A stretch of 64,000 bases of DNA from positions 62,001 to 126,000 of the forward strand of contig WHVA01000048.1 in assembly GCA_015179125.1 (NCBI GenBank), given 5' to 3'. Under the pieces are notes generated by a model. The model was not told the origin of the DNA and did no database searches. It saw only the letters and a list, made by a program, of their open reading frames with translations. Source of the DNA: Gautieria morchelliformis. Lineage: Eukaryota > Basidiomycota > Agaricomycetes > Gomphales > Gomphaceae. Made by a program: the position numbers and the translations under genes. Shown here in pieces: positions 23,816 through 35,180 of this stretch; the stretch's first letter is position 1, and every line of letters begins with the position of its first letter.

Positions 23816-24090
23816 CTAACGGTCCACATGCGATGCCTTGCGACGCTGGTTGCGTTCAGGAGATGGAGGCAGCAGTCGCTTGACCGGCAACTCTGAAAGA
23901 CCATCTGAGGCACCAAACACATGCTAGCATGAATAATATCAGCTCATTCTTTCCTTGTAGGATAGAGAGCACTTACACTATGAGTACTTGCTGTTGCTGG
24001 CACAGCTAGTGCACACAACTCAGGCACAGTGAATTGGCCGGTCATCTGCCTAACACCTATAGCAAGCCTTGAACCGAACTGCTTGCTCAT
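23816..24090 (-). CDS. Small two-exon hypothetical protein (73 aa)
   Basis: Exon 1 is 24090-23977 (MSKQFGSRLAIGVRQMTG...) and exon 2 is 23923-23816 (HVFGASDGLSELPVKR..., ending SHVDR). The intron starts GTAAGT and ends CTAG. Lengths of 114 and 108 nt keep the frame. The C-terminus is basic (RLLPPSPERNQRRK). No family is recognised. It converges on the 140-aa gene. It could also be the tail of a longer gene whose earlier exons lie upstream. Confidence 0.45.
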
Positions 24091-24448
24091 ACAAACACTG
24101 TTATGAAGTCTTGTTGGTGGCTATGTGGTGGATATGGGCACCGCAGTTGCATGTGGTGTCTACGGGACCATTAGCGTCCGGCTGAGAGGTCATGATCAGT
24201 AGGACGAGCCACCGTGGGCAATGATATCGGCCGCCTTGGGCAGATTTTCCACTTTTGCTTGTGAGAAGCGACTCCTCGGGACTGAAGGCCCCTAGTGATA
24301 TATCAAAGCACTTATGTAGATAGAAAATGATTTATGATTTGAACTATAGAATTTTCGGGGAGGTCAAATATCGTGGTATGTTTCGGCTTGGTATGTAGGG
24401 TACAGGGCTTACCAGAACGTATCTCCTGCTCAGTGAACAAGATGATCC
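24091..24448. other. Non-coding, duplicated downstream region
   Basis: No gene is seen. From about 24250 it matches 10320-10499 with gaps (shared GAAGCGACT...GACTGAAGGCCCCTA and AGGTCAAATATCGTGG). Confidence 0.5.
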
Positions 24449-25015
24449 TCACTTAACGCGCATGTCCTTGTGCAGCAGGTCCTTCACATGCTTGATATCC
24501 TTTGTTGAAGCTCGAACTCTACGCATCGCCTCATCCCCAAATGCCAAGATCTTTTTCTCAACGGCGCCCCTATTGGTTACCTCTGGAATTACTGAATACT
24601 CCCCCCCAAGGGCTCGTAAAGCGTCCAATGCTTCCTCCACCCATACCCGACACGTCCAATTGGGATCGTCATCGATTAAACGCACATGCTGCACAACCAT
24701 ACGAATGTTCTTTGCTAGGTCTGCCAGCGGCACGGTCGGTGAAAATTTAGCCACAATGATTCTTCCAACCATGTCACCCCTGAGTAGAGAATTGACAGGC
24801 TTGTCTTCAAAACGCCATGCAGCGTTACCCCCAAGCCTCGGAGGGTGATCCGGAGTGATAGAGTTGGTTGCATGAAAAAGGTGACAGTCGTCCTCTCGGA
24901 TGTCAGAGGTCTCGTTCTTAAGAGTAGGTGCGAGTAGGAGTGCCCAATGATAACCTGGCCGACCCCCACGATGTTGGAGTGTAATATAGAGACGGTGCTT
25001 GTTCTTCTCGACCAT
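24449..25015 (-). CDS. YHWALL-type hypothetical protein (DUF6914-like), copy 2, intact
   Basis: A 188-residue frame, MVEKNKHRLYITLQHRG to DLLHKDMRVK. The YHWALLLAP block near the N-terminus, a central Trp-rich part (NAAWRFEDKPVNS, DDDPNWTCRVWVEEALDALR) and the length fit a fungal family of unknown role. Copy 1 at 10500-11068 carries the same gene with a frameshift. It is transcribed away from an ankyrin/NLR-type gene that starts near 25294, so the two may share a promoter. Confidence 0.75.
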   Translation of the reverse strand: MVEKNKHRLYITLQHRGGRPGYHWALLLAPTLKNETSDIREDDCHLFHATNSITPDHPPRLGGNAAWRFEDKPVNSLLRGDMVGRIIVAKFSPTVPLADLAKNIRMVVQHVRLIDDDPNWTCRVWVEEALDALRALGGEYSVIPEVTNRGAVEKKILAFGDEAMRRVRASTKDIKHVKDLLHKDMRVK

Positions 25016-25293
25016 AGTGTGGTGTTAGCCAGTGTGCAAACGCAACGGACTCAAGGCAGATTCTTACAGCAGGTTGTAGACTAGATAGGTGATGAAAAGC
25101 CGTACGATATAGTAGGATTGTAGGGCGAAGAGGCTCAGAGAAGGTCGTAGAAGTTCTCAGTACCATTGTTCTATGTAGACGAAGCAAAAACAATGAGGAA
25201 AGACTGATCAGGCCGCGCACGAGTATAAAGATTATATGTCGCGGCGCTAACGAAGTACCCGGCTGGGAGATTTCGTGGGAGTTAGGAGGGACA

Positions 25294-25338
25294 TTTCCGG
25301 GCGGATGTGCCTGTCGCCTGCTCAGTGAGCAATTTCAT
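25294..25338 (+). pseudogene. Ankyrin/NLR pseudogene, left part up to element insertion
   Basis: These 45 bp (TTTCCGGGCGG ... AATTTCAT) are repeated exactly at 38303-38347, where the same gene continues. The encoded peptide is PGGCACRLLSEQFH. The intervening 13 kb is inserted mobile DNA. Confidence 0.6.
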
Positions 25339-26015
25339 TGTGGTCGAATCCTTGGGCCCGAGCCAGGTCGGCTTAGAGTGAGATATAGTGTGCCGGCGCC
25401 TAGCGAGGTCGCCACGGCAGAAAAGGTTTTGAGAGACGTGTATGGTACAAGTATATAGGGAAAAAGGGGAAGGCGAGTGCTACACGGGGGGGAGGGAGCA
25501 GAAACCTGACGGCGGCAGATGGCAGTAAAAAACCCAGTGGGAAAAAGCCTAAGAGCCGCGCAGGGATACGAACAGGGGAGAGGGAGGGAGGGAGAGCGAA
25601 AAAACTGCAAACAGACTGCGCGGCGTTAGGGCGAGCGTGGCGAGCGAGCCAAAGGAAGGTTTTTTACCTGTGCGAGGCAGCGTGATGCGCGCGCAGGCAC
25701 CAAAAAACCGGGCGAGGCCGCTAAATAAGATAGAATGGTCCCCCCGCTGAGACACATATGACGGCTCCCTGACGAGTGTCTGACGTGAGCGCGGACGTGC
25801 TCAGCGGGATTCTATCACAAGCGTGCGGCTGCGGTTCAGCGGCACTAGCGGCGCTGGGGAAGAGAGGTGAAACATACCTTAATGTACAAGACAAGACTGG
25901 AACGAGAGCAGCAGGTTGAGGCTCTGGGAGGCGTAGGAGCATCACGTGCGACGACTAAGCCGCGAGCTCGGCAAGGGATTCGTCTGGTGTAAGTGCGTTC
26001 CTACTTAAACCCTGA
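25339..26015. other. GC-rich unassigned segment between gene flank and Ngaro A1 repeat
   Basis: No clear coding frame and no second copy in the window. It has an imperfect inverted repeat (GATAGAATGGTCCCCCCGCTGAG near 25729-25751 with CTCAGCGGGATTCTATC near 25800-25816) and homopurine runs. It may be the unique 5' end of the Ngaro-like element or another nested insert. Confidence 0.35.
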
Positions 26016-26276
26016 TTAAATCTATGATTTTCACGCATCTAACCGTCGAGGGACCTGCCAGCCTGCGCTCCCTTCTCTCTTTGCCTTCGTGAACCGTCCG
26101 CGGTTGGCTAGGCACCAGCTCGTGCGTTGACAGCCTCAGGGCGCAGAGCAGAACCGGCTGTATTAGTAATGCGTGTCTCTCCTGCCCCTGTTTGTCTCTC
26201 TATCGGATATAAGTAAGAAAAAGTCATTGTATTGTCTCAAGTGTTCTTTTCACCACCGCTGTGTTTCTTTCGTCTA
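26016..26276 (+). repeat. Split direct repeat A1
   Basis: 261 bp, nearly identical to 37955-38220; the second copy has a 5-bp expansion in GGGCAGCCCACAG and a few substitutions. It sits just before the first ORF, as expected for the 5' terminal repeat. Confidence 0.85.
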
Positions 26277-26309
26277 TTAAACTCGCCTATCGCCTAAAAC
26301 CACCTCTCG

Positions 26310-27565
26310 ATGACCGAAAACGTAGAAGATGGATATCACGCACAATCATCTACATCAGGCACATCAGCCCACGCTCACGTCTTTGAACCCGAACTTGCGC
26401 GAAAATGCACCGAAGAGCTTAGTAGGTAGATACAGGAACGCGTCCACCGACAAAGGTTCTGCCATGGTCAAAATCACCCGCCTCATTGGACAGTCGAAAG
26501 AGTGCATCGGCGAACAACGCGCAAATACCATCCGAGCCTACTTCAGAATCCTCGATTCCGATGAACGAAACCTTTCAACTCTCGACTCCAATTCCGGGCC
26601 GTCTGTACTCGAAGGCATCAGGAGAGAGCGAGAAGACCCAGATGAAGATAGTTCAGACACCAGCGAAGTTCGGGAAGACGCACAAGAAATCAGTCGAACC
26701 AAGAAAAGGAAGCATCGACGAAGCAGAGAGCGCAAGCGGAAAAGAAGAGACGACTCTAGCGACAGCGATGATGGACAAAGCAAACGCCTTGACACCTCAA
26801 AATTACCATGGGAGATCGATGAACTCACATCGCCTACTCAGCTCGCACCCAGCCTCCGAGAGACGCAAGTACTGCTCCGACTTTTTGCAGAAGATCGCCG
26901 AGCCGTCAAGACATCAATTATCACCTCCGCGCGACATCCGGAGCTTCCAGACAGCGAATGGGACGGCATCATCCGAGGACGGGCAGTGGACCTCAACAAA
27001 TTCTCACCAACATGGTCACCCTCGGACGAGACGCCAAGCATGTTGAACACGGACTCAAACTCCAAGTCGAATCCAGCGTCCCAGTCCGCAAAGTCCAAAC
27101 CCTCGGAGACTGGACATTCGCTTGGGGCAAAGCATCCGCAGCGATCGCCTTCGTCTTTCCACACAGGCGAGGCAAGCTGCAAGCATACGCTGAACACATC
27201 ACCGAGTTATTCGGAGCGATCAACCCTTTGTACCACAACAGAATCATTCTCTACGATCAATCCGTCCGGGCAAGGGCTGCCTGTCGACAAGATATTCTCC
27301 TCTCTGATCTCGGATGTTTCGAAGACCTTCGTACCATGCACATCGCCTCAATCGGCGTCGGTCTCACCGTCAACCACGAACCGGATTCCTTCGGGCTAAC
27401 CCCTCCAGAAGACTCCCTACCAAAGTATCCGAACTGTGCAGATGCTTCAACCTTAGTAAGTGCCCCAACTCATCCAAAAACTGCAGATACCAGCACGTGT
27501 GCGCCTCCTGTCATCAACTCGGCCACACTGAAGCCAAGTGCGCGAAAACGGCGGGCACCCACTGA
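26310..27565 (+). pseudogene. Ngaro-like ORF1 (gag-like) with zinc fingers
   Basis: A start is possible at 26310 (MTENVEDGYHAQSSTSG). A Lys/Arg/Glu/Asp-rich middle (about 26640-26800) precedes LPWEIDELTSPTQLAPSLR. A one-base loss near 27000 shifts the frame to ILTNMVTLGRDAKHVEHG and LGDWTFAWGKASAAIAFVFP. A further shift leads to a Cys/His cluster at about 27440-27560 (CRCFNLSKCPN, CRYQHVCASCHQLGHTEAKC), which combines a CCCH-like and a CCHC finger. It probably binds RNA as gag does. There is also an in-frame TAG near 26428. Decayed. Confidence 0.7.
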
Positions 27566-27699
27566 AAGCTTTCTCGCTTCGAAACGCCCCCGATTCGCGT
27601 GGGATTTTCTCTGGGAAAACCACGAAATCGGTGAATCTCCTTCTGCTCAAGCTTCAGAAACAGCTCCTCCGGTTCCAAATGTCCTGGAAGATGAGATGA

Positions 27700-29300
27700 A
27701 AAATCCTACAATTGCCGCTACCATTCGCAACCATCCCGATCTGTTCAAAATCGCCACCCCGATCAATGTCGACTGTTTTCAGCACTTGCTTCGCTCTCAC
27801 CCGAACCAAGCCCTCATCAATTCAGTATGCAAAGGTTTCAGAGAAGGGTTCTGGCCGTGGGCAGACACCTCCAAACCTGGCTACCCTGAAACTTGGGACA
27901 ACTCACACAGACCCATATCCGACCCCGCTCACAGGCAGTTCCTCAGAGATCAGCGCGACGAAGAAATAAGACTTGGTCAGTACTCACACTCCTGCGGTAC
28001 AACACTGCTGCCTGGGATGTATAGCATGCCCTTAGGTGTTATCCCAAAACCGCACTCAAACAAATTACGGTTGATTAACGATCACAGTGCAGGCAAATAC
28101 TCCTGCAACTCGATGATACCAAAGCACGAGGGTACAGTCAAGCTAGACGGCATGCGGAGCTTAGGCAAAATCCTGCGTCATGCCCGAAAGCGGTACAAAC
28201 GATTACCTTTCGTCCTTTGGAAAGCTGATGTTTCGCGTGCCTACCGCCTTCTCCCCATGCATTTTCATTGGCAGCTATGGCAGATTGTAACCATCGACGG
28301 CCAACGCTACGTAGATAGATGCAACTTCTTCGGTGGGCGAGCAGGTTGTCACCTATTCTGCACGTTCATGGCACTCATACTGTGGATCGCCCAACACGTC
28401 TTCGGCTTGTCAGACCTCCTAGCCTATGTTGACGACAATTTCTCTTGGGAGTTCGCTCACCGCACTCTCTTCTACCCACCATATGCGTGCTTCTTCCCAG
28501 AGAAACAAGCACGCCTCCTTCTCCTCTGGGACAAACTCGGAATTCCCCACGAACATCGCAAGCAGGAGTTCGGCGCTGTACTCAGAATCATTGGCTACCA
28601 AGTCAATGCCTCAGCCATGACAATCTCTATGGACACTGAGAGCAAACAAAACTTATTAGACGCTATTCATGCATTCATTCATGGTGAGCGCCGTCGTTCT
28701 TTGTGAGATTTTCAGCGGATGGCAGGTTGGATCAATTGGGGCCTCAACGTTCAGCCTCGCCTTCGCCCCGGTCTAGCCTCCTTGTACGCAAAGATCGCCG
28801 GCAAAGATCAACCGCACCAGCTCTTGCATTGCCTGGAACGCTAGAGATGCTGACCTCGTTCTTTTCACTGACGCATCATCTATCGCTTTAGGAATTTGGG
28901 CACCACACCTCAACACAGGCTTCTCTTTTCCCCTTCCCACAATCCTCGCCTCCGACTCTATTTTCTTCTTTGAGACCTATGCCATCTGCTGCGCAATCCA
29001 CTATGCTTCCACCCTTCACCCTCCTATTCATCGCCTCGCCGTCTATTCCGACAATCTGAACACCGTTGAGATTTTCAACACTATGAAAGCTCACGAGGAG
29101 TACAATGTCCTCCTCCAATTTGTTGTGGATCTCCTCATTCAACACAATATCAATCTCCGCGTTTATCACATTCCTGGCAAACGCAACGCTATTGCCAATG
29201 CCCTTTCTCGCCGTCTGTTTGCTTACCTTCAACGGACCCACCCTTCCATGGGATTCCTCCCCTACATGCCTCCTCCCACGCTGGACGAGGCGTTGCACTG
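27700..29300 (+). pseudogene. Ngaro-like reverse transcriptase and RNase H
   Basis: RT blocks in order: TLLPGMYSMPLGVIPKP, KLRLINDHSAGKYSCNSM, VLWKADVSRAYRLLPMH, GGRAGCHLFCTFMALI and the catalytic YVDD at 28425-28436. The frame changes near 28700. RNase H follows as LFTDASSIALGIWAP (about 28860), then AVYSDNLNTVEIFNT and YHIPGKRNAIANALSR (about 29165). These RT forms are typical of DIRS-order elements rather than Ty3/gypsy. After 29305 the start of the recombinase ORF is visible (REKLIRMRAYILAHALATS) until it is cut at 29436. Confidence 0.82.
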
Positions 29301-29436
29301 ATGAACTTCGACCAATCGCGCACCAGGCAACCTCAGTGCGATGTCTGGTCGCGCGAAAAACTGATTCGCATGCGCGCTTACATCCTCGCTCACGCTCTAG
29401 CCACCTCCACTTCCTTGACATATTCCTCTGCCTTGC

Positions 29437-30848
29437 TGTAAATAACCTGTGTATCTACATGTACAATAGTTATTACATAATCCCAGTGGGCCCCTTAGGG
29501 ACCCACTGTATAGTTTATGCGTGGGAACCGGCCAGCGGTCCCCATCGCATCTTACTCTTACCTGTCACTACGTAGCATTCAGAATACCACTCATTGGTCA
29601 AGTTCTGTAGTGCCCTTGTGATACAAGGTTCTAAGATCGACACCCTTTACACCTTTTTGAACTATCCTGAGGTTGATCGCCATGCGACCAACTGATAGTG
29701 CATTCGAAGCAATCTTGAAAAAGATCGCTGCGTCGACGACTAAACATCGTTGAGACCCTCCAGTAGACCCTCTACTGTCGGCTGCGAGCATGATGATTCC
29801 ACGCAGTCGAAGACGGACACGAGCGACGAGCTTGAGGTCCACGCCCCAGGCGCAGCCCAGCGACACGACGGCTGACGCTACCCTGGACCAAGAGTCCAGG
29901 ACGATAGAAGACGGAGAAATCGTAGATCTCACCACCCTCGTCCCCTCAGTAGAGGACGAGGAAAACCCTGACCACGTCTCGTTGAGGGTGGCCGAGGAAG
30001 AGACGACGCCAGGCAACGAGCCGGCGCCGCCCCCCCATTCCTCTCTGCCCAGAGACAAAGGAAAGGGCAGAGAAGTCTTGCCGTCGTCAGACGGTAGGGC
30101 AACAACGTCGAGGCGGGCACAAAGCCACGACTCAAACCAACGCTCACGAAGTAGAGTGACGATGATCGTCCCTGAAGGGGGACGATGGCAAAAAAGACGA
30201 GCCCCAGACGATGGTCAGGACTCGGAATACTCGAGCTCCAGTCGCAAGAGCTCGAGGGCTCACGCCATCGACCATGAGACGGCAGAGGCCCTGAACAAAC
30301 AGGTGCAGGCTGCGCTGCACCGAAGCACGCTGACACGCCACAAGCACGATCAGCTGGCATCGCAGCTTAACAACGCCACCGCCGCCCTAATGGCAATTGG
30401 CAAGGAACTCCACCAGGCGGAGGAGATCAGGCTGCAAGACGCAGCCATGCTGGAGGACGTCCAGACAGCCCTCCGCCCACGCAGGGAACGCGACGCAACT
30501 CATCTGAGCTCACGACAGTCCGCAGCCAACGAACGCAGTCACGACGTGGAAGACCCGCGCCGAAAGGAGCGGGACAAGCAGCGAATGCCGCCGCCAGCCG
30601 TCCCGGTCGAACAGGACGTAAGGTTCAGGAACGAACCTCAAGAGCAACCGGCTGCCCCAACGGACAGCCGTAAGACGATCCAACAGATCGTTAGGGATCA
30701 GGTCGCCTCAGAGCCTGACTCTGAAACGATGACCAAGAGCTTAGAGCTCGAAGTCGCACACTGGCAGCGTAAAGAAGCCGCAGCCACGCGCTGCCACACA
30801 CGGGCACTCGAGCTACAAGCGAAGAACACTGAAGAGACAGTGGCCCAC
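29437..30848 (+). mobile_element. Truncated gag-bearing element inserted in the Ngaro recombinase ORF
   Basis: It starts TGTAAATAACC at 29437, where the recombinase frame breaks. A candidate short LTR ends TCA near 29593, followed by TTGGTCAAGTTCTG, a possible primer-binding site. A gag-like ORF follows and is cut at 30848 by a family-A LTR. No protease or RT of this element is seen. Confidence 0.5.
29790..30848 (+). pseudogene. Gag-like ORF, 3' truncated
   Basis: 353 codons are open from MMIPRSRRRTRATSLRS. The composition is acidic/basic and disordered, with a glutamine-rich predicted coiled coil in the middle (LNKQVQAALHRS, HDQLASQLNNATAALMA, LHQAEEIRLQDAAMLED). This is typical of the N-terminal part of gag in large fungal LTR elements, but no zinc knuckle survives. 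It runs straight into the LTR at 30849. The identity is inferred from position and composition. Confidence 0.45.
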
Positions 30849-31320
30849 TGTAAGGGCAACCCTGGCTAGTTGTGGAGATCACACTACCACACAACTGACA
30901 AGGGGAAATCCAAAGTATGTATAAATGAACAGAGTATACAAGAGAGGGGATTCTCACCTGACAAGGGGAAATCCAAAGAGAAAGGTCTAAGGACCCCCAA
31001 TGTCAGTGAGCCCGTATTATACTATGCTGCGCAGCAAGGGACAACACTTGGCAACCGCCATCAACCCTGCATCCCCCTGACCTCCCTGGCCCTTGATTGA
31101 CTCTTGATGCCACCCATTACGCGAGTCGCTTGATTTCCGACACTGTTCCGAGAGTGGAAGTCAGAAATTGGAGTGGAACTGGCAAGGCAAACAGAACTGG
31201 TGGAAGTTCTCCCAGGAGCAGAATAATTTCCGAAAGCGGAGGCGGAGATGGAATTGGAACCGGAAGCGGAGTCGGAAATGGAGTCGGAACTGGAAATGGA
31301 AGACAGGGTGTCCCCTGACA
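30849..31320 (-). repeat. Family-A 3' LTR of copy 2 (18-bp deletion)
   Basis: Lacks 18 bp (three hexamers) of the U3 array present in all the other full LTRs, but keeps both TTTGGATTTCCCC units. Confidence 0.92.
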
Positions 31321-31329
31321 TCACCCCCC

Positions 31330-34300
31330 CCTCTAGCGTGCTGCGCCCTCGAAGCACGGGACACGAGGGATTGAAATGCCAGTGAGCGGATTCGGCGAGG
31401 GGCACCAGGGTGTGTCCTATAGAACTCGTGAAGTTTGTCTGGAGCGGAGACATCTTGCTCCGGGACCCACGAATTCTCCTCATACCCATGCCCTTCCCAT
31501 TTCACAAGGAATTGGAGTCATCCTCGCACAAACCGGCTGTCCAGGATCCGTTCCACCACATAGTGCTCTTCCCCATCTACAATTTCCAGTGGAGGTGGCG
31601 GACGAGCCTTCCGACCTGGAATTGGGTCCTCAAGAGTAGGGAGTAACTTCACCACGTTGAAGATGGGGTGGAGGCGGGACATGGACATCGGAAGTCGGAG
31701 GCGGTATGCATTCCGTCCAACCCTCCGCATCACCGTGAAGGGCCCAAGGTAGCGGTGGGCAAGCTTCTGTGAAGGGCGTGTGGTGCGGATGTCACTTGCA
31801 TCTAGATACACCTTGTCTCCAACTTGGTACTCCGGGGCAGGAACCCGGCGTTGGTTGTAGTACCTTGCCATGTCATCCTTGGTGTTCGCAAGGGCCGACT
31901 TGGCTTCCGAAAGGGTGGAGTCCATGCGGTCTCGGAACTCATTGACTGTCTCGAGTCGGGACTCTGCCTGGCGTGGCTCGAAGCCCATCCGCAGGTGTCT
32001 TCCAGAGTCAAGCATGAAGGGAGTCTGTTGCATGGCGGAATGTACATGGTTGTTGTATTGGAATTCCGCCAGTGGAAGTAACTCATCCCAGTCTCCTGCC
32101 TCTCATTGACAAAGAGGCGGAGATATTGCTCCAACTCCTGATTGACCCATTCCGTCTGTCCGTCACCCTGCGGATGGTATGCTGTGGTGGTAGCCAGCTT
32201 TATGCCAAGCAGGCGGTAGAGTTCCCGAGTCAGTTCCGCGACAAACTGCAGACCTCAGTCGGAAACGACTTGCTTTGGGAGCCCATGCAACTTCCAGACA
32301 TGCGCAAGGAACAGGCGGGCCGCTCCAAGGGCTGTGATCGTCGTGTGCATCGGAATGAAGTGGGACACCTTGCTTACCGAATCCACGACGTTCATGATCG
32401 TGTCGTAGCCATGAGACTCTGGGAGTTCAACGATGAAGTCGACACTGATGGTGCCCCAGCAGGATTCTGGAATCAGGAGTGGAACAAGTTCTCCGACGGG
32501 CGGATGTCGTTGCACTTTGGTTCGGAGACAAAGGTCACATGTCTTCACATACTGTCCAATGTAGCGGGACATCTGAGGCCACCAGTAATTCTGAGCCACT
32601 AACTCCAGCGTCTTCCACCTGCCAGCATGCCCAGCAACCCGTGTGGCATGGTGCTGGGACACGATGCGGCGGCGGAGGTCTGCCCCACTTGGAACATAGA
32701 CCTTGCCTTTGAAGTGGAGCAGCCCATCATGTTCCAACCATTCCGCTGCCTGTACAGACCGTGAGTGCCCTTTCCGAAGTTACTCCACCACCTTCACCAC
32801 CAACTCCTCCTTCTCTCCATTCCGGTACTGCCTCAGGATGTCCCGGAGCATTTCCGCTTCCGCCCCAACTGCAGTCACTCCTTCGAGGGCGTGGTTTGCA
32901 AAGAGACTTGGGCCGAGTAGTGTCATATCAGCGTTGTCTCCACTTCCGCTTCCATGATCCGCACAGCGGGATAGGGCATCGGGCTTGCCCATGGTGCGGC
33001 CAGGGTGGTGGTGGAGCATGAAGTCGAACCGGGACAGGTGTAGGGACCACCGTGCTTGTCGTTGGTTCAACTTCTTAGACATGCGGAAGTACTCGAGGTT
33101 CTTGTGGTCTGTCCAGATCTCAAATGGGCATAGAGCACCCTCGAGGAAGTGTCGCCACTCCTCCAGCGCTCAGATGATTGCCAGCATCTCCTTGTCGTGG
33201 ATCTCATAGTTCCGCTCGACCAGACTAAGGCTTTTAGAGAAAAAGGCAATCGGATGCCACCCCCCACCATCTTCCGATGACTGTTGCGACAAGACCGCTC
33301 CGGTTGGTGTGTCGGAAGAATCCGCCTCGACTCAATAAGGGCGAGAGTCGTCGGGAAAGATCAGGACCAGGGCAGAAGTGATCAGTTCCTTGAGTTTGTC
33401 AAAGGAGGCCTGTTCCGGCTCTCCCCACCGCCACCCAACCTCCTTCTTGGTGAGGTCAAAGAGGGCACGGGCGTGGCAGGAGAAGTCCTTGATGAACCGC
33501 TGGTAGAAATTGACAAACCCAATGAAGGACTGGACCTCCTTCTTGTTCCGCGGCACAGGCCAATCCGATACACCGGAAACTTTGACCGGGTCCATTTCCA
33601 CCTTTCCCTCCGACACAATCACCCCAAGGTACTCTATCCGCGTCCGCTCAAATTCGCACTTTTCTGGCTTGAGACACAGGTTGTACTCCCGGAGCCGTTC
33701 CAGCACTCTCCGCACGACTTCCTGATGTTCGGACATTGTTTTTGTGAAGATGAGGGTGTCATCGAGGTAGACGCAGACAACCCCTTCTGCTATCATGTCA
33801 CGGAAAATGTCGTTCATCATCGTCGGGAGTGTGGCAGGACTGTTGGTGAGGCCAAAGAACATGACCTGTGGCTCAAAGAGTCCTCGGTTGGTGCGGAATG
33901 CGGCCTTCCACTCGTCTCCCTCCCGGATCCGGACATTATTGAAGCCCCAGCGGACATCCAGCTTAGTGAAGTACCTTGCCCTGCGGAGTTGTGTGATCAG
34001 TTCAGAAATGAGTGGAATGGGGTACCGGTTCTTGATCATGATCGCATTCAAGGCCCGGTAATCCTGCACAAGTCTGAGCGAGCCGTCCTTCTTCTTGATG
34101 AAGAACACCGGAGATGCCATGGGCGACTTGGAGGGGCGGATCCTCCCTGTACGGAGGTTTTCCGCAAGGAATGCATTGAGCTCTACCTGCTCCTTGGGTG
34201 ACAGTTGGTAGACCTTGCAGTTGGTGGGCTTTGACCCAGGCTCCAACTCGATGGCATGGTCCCACAGCTTTCGTGGAGGCAGGGCATCAAATGACTCCTT

Positions 34301-34839
34301 GGCAAAGACATCCTCTAACTCCCGCAGGTACTCCGGAATTTCCACCTCCACTTTATCATGCTTCTTGGAGGCTTCAGCAAGGCGTTGCGAAATGTTTCCG
34401 GTGGCGCGGGTGTGTTCTGCTTCTGGTGGAAGGTTTACGTACAGCAAGCGCTCCCCCTCCGCCAGAGTCTCTTCTGGGCTGAGTCGGATGACGTCTGAGT
34501 CGGAATTGGAATTGGAATTGGAAGTGGGATCCAGTTCAAATTCCACTTCCGAGTCTTCCGCTGCTCCTGGCGCTCCTTCCGCACTTCCGACCAGCATATG
34601 TGACACTTGGCTGGGCATCTACTCATCAGTACCTTCTGAGTCTGCCAATTGATCTCTGGGTTGTGCTCCTGAAGCCAGGTAAACCCGAGGGTGATGTCTT
34701 GCTTCCCCAGGCTGGTGACTGCAAAGGAAGTGCATTCTGTGTGTCTGTCGTAGGGGAGAATTGTGTCTACTATCTCCGTGATGGACCCTGACTCATTGGG
34801 GCTTCCATCCACATTGAACACCGGGATTGCACATTGCAA
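31330..34839 (-). pseudogene. Family-A pol, copy 2
   Basis: Protease-RT linker and RT occupy about 34840-33330, with the YLDD-encoding site near 33766-33777. RNase H lies at about 33330-32960, integrase at 32737-31700 and the chromodomain at about 31560-31400 (YEENSWVPEQDVSAP). Stops: TGA near 33332 (after DDSRPY), TGA near 33174 (in the RNase H), TAA near 32780, and a TGA at 32255 directly after the second catalytic Asp of integrase, the same codon as in copy 1. The protease lies just upstream, around 34880-34930 (VDCGATGQFM). Confidence 0.9.
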
Positions 34840-35180
34840 CTTCCGCGTAGTCAGTCAGTTCTGTTCCACATAGTCCCGGTTCATAAACTGACCAGTGGCC
34901 CCGCAATCGACAAGGGCGGGTCCGGATTTGACTTCCGCCGTATCTGTCGTCTGGATCTCCACCTTAATGACTAGTGACTTGGGGCCCGGGGTGGCAGCAA
35001 CAACATAGCGCTTCGGGAGGCATCTCTCCCAAGGGCGGATGCGAGATGGATGGGGTGTCGGTTTTGGTTTTTGTGTGACTTTATCCGGTGGGTCTGTACG
35101 AAGTGAGGGGTGTGGGGGCTTTTCATTCTCTACTTCAAGACAGGCAAACCGGTTATGTACAGGCAGCGGGGGCACACATC

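Noticed and set aside
33284..34201. Long plus-strand open frame (305 codons) opposite family-A RT; likewise 15185-15913 and 35088-35879
   Set aside because: Antisense shadows of gag/pol produced by the CGGAA-biased coding strand; no family features.
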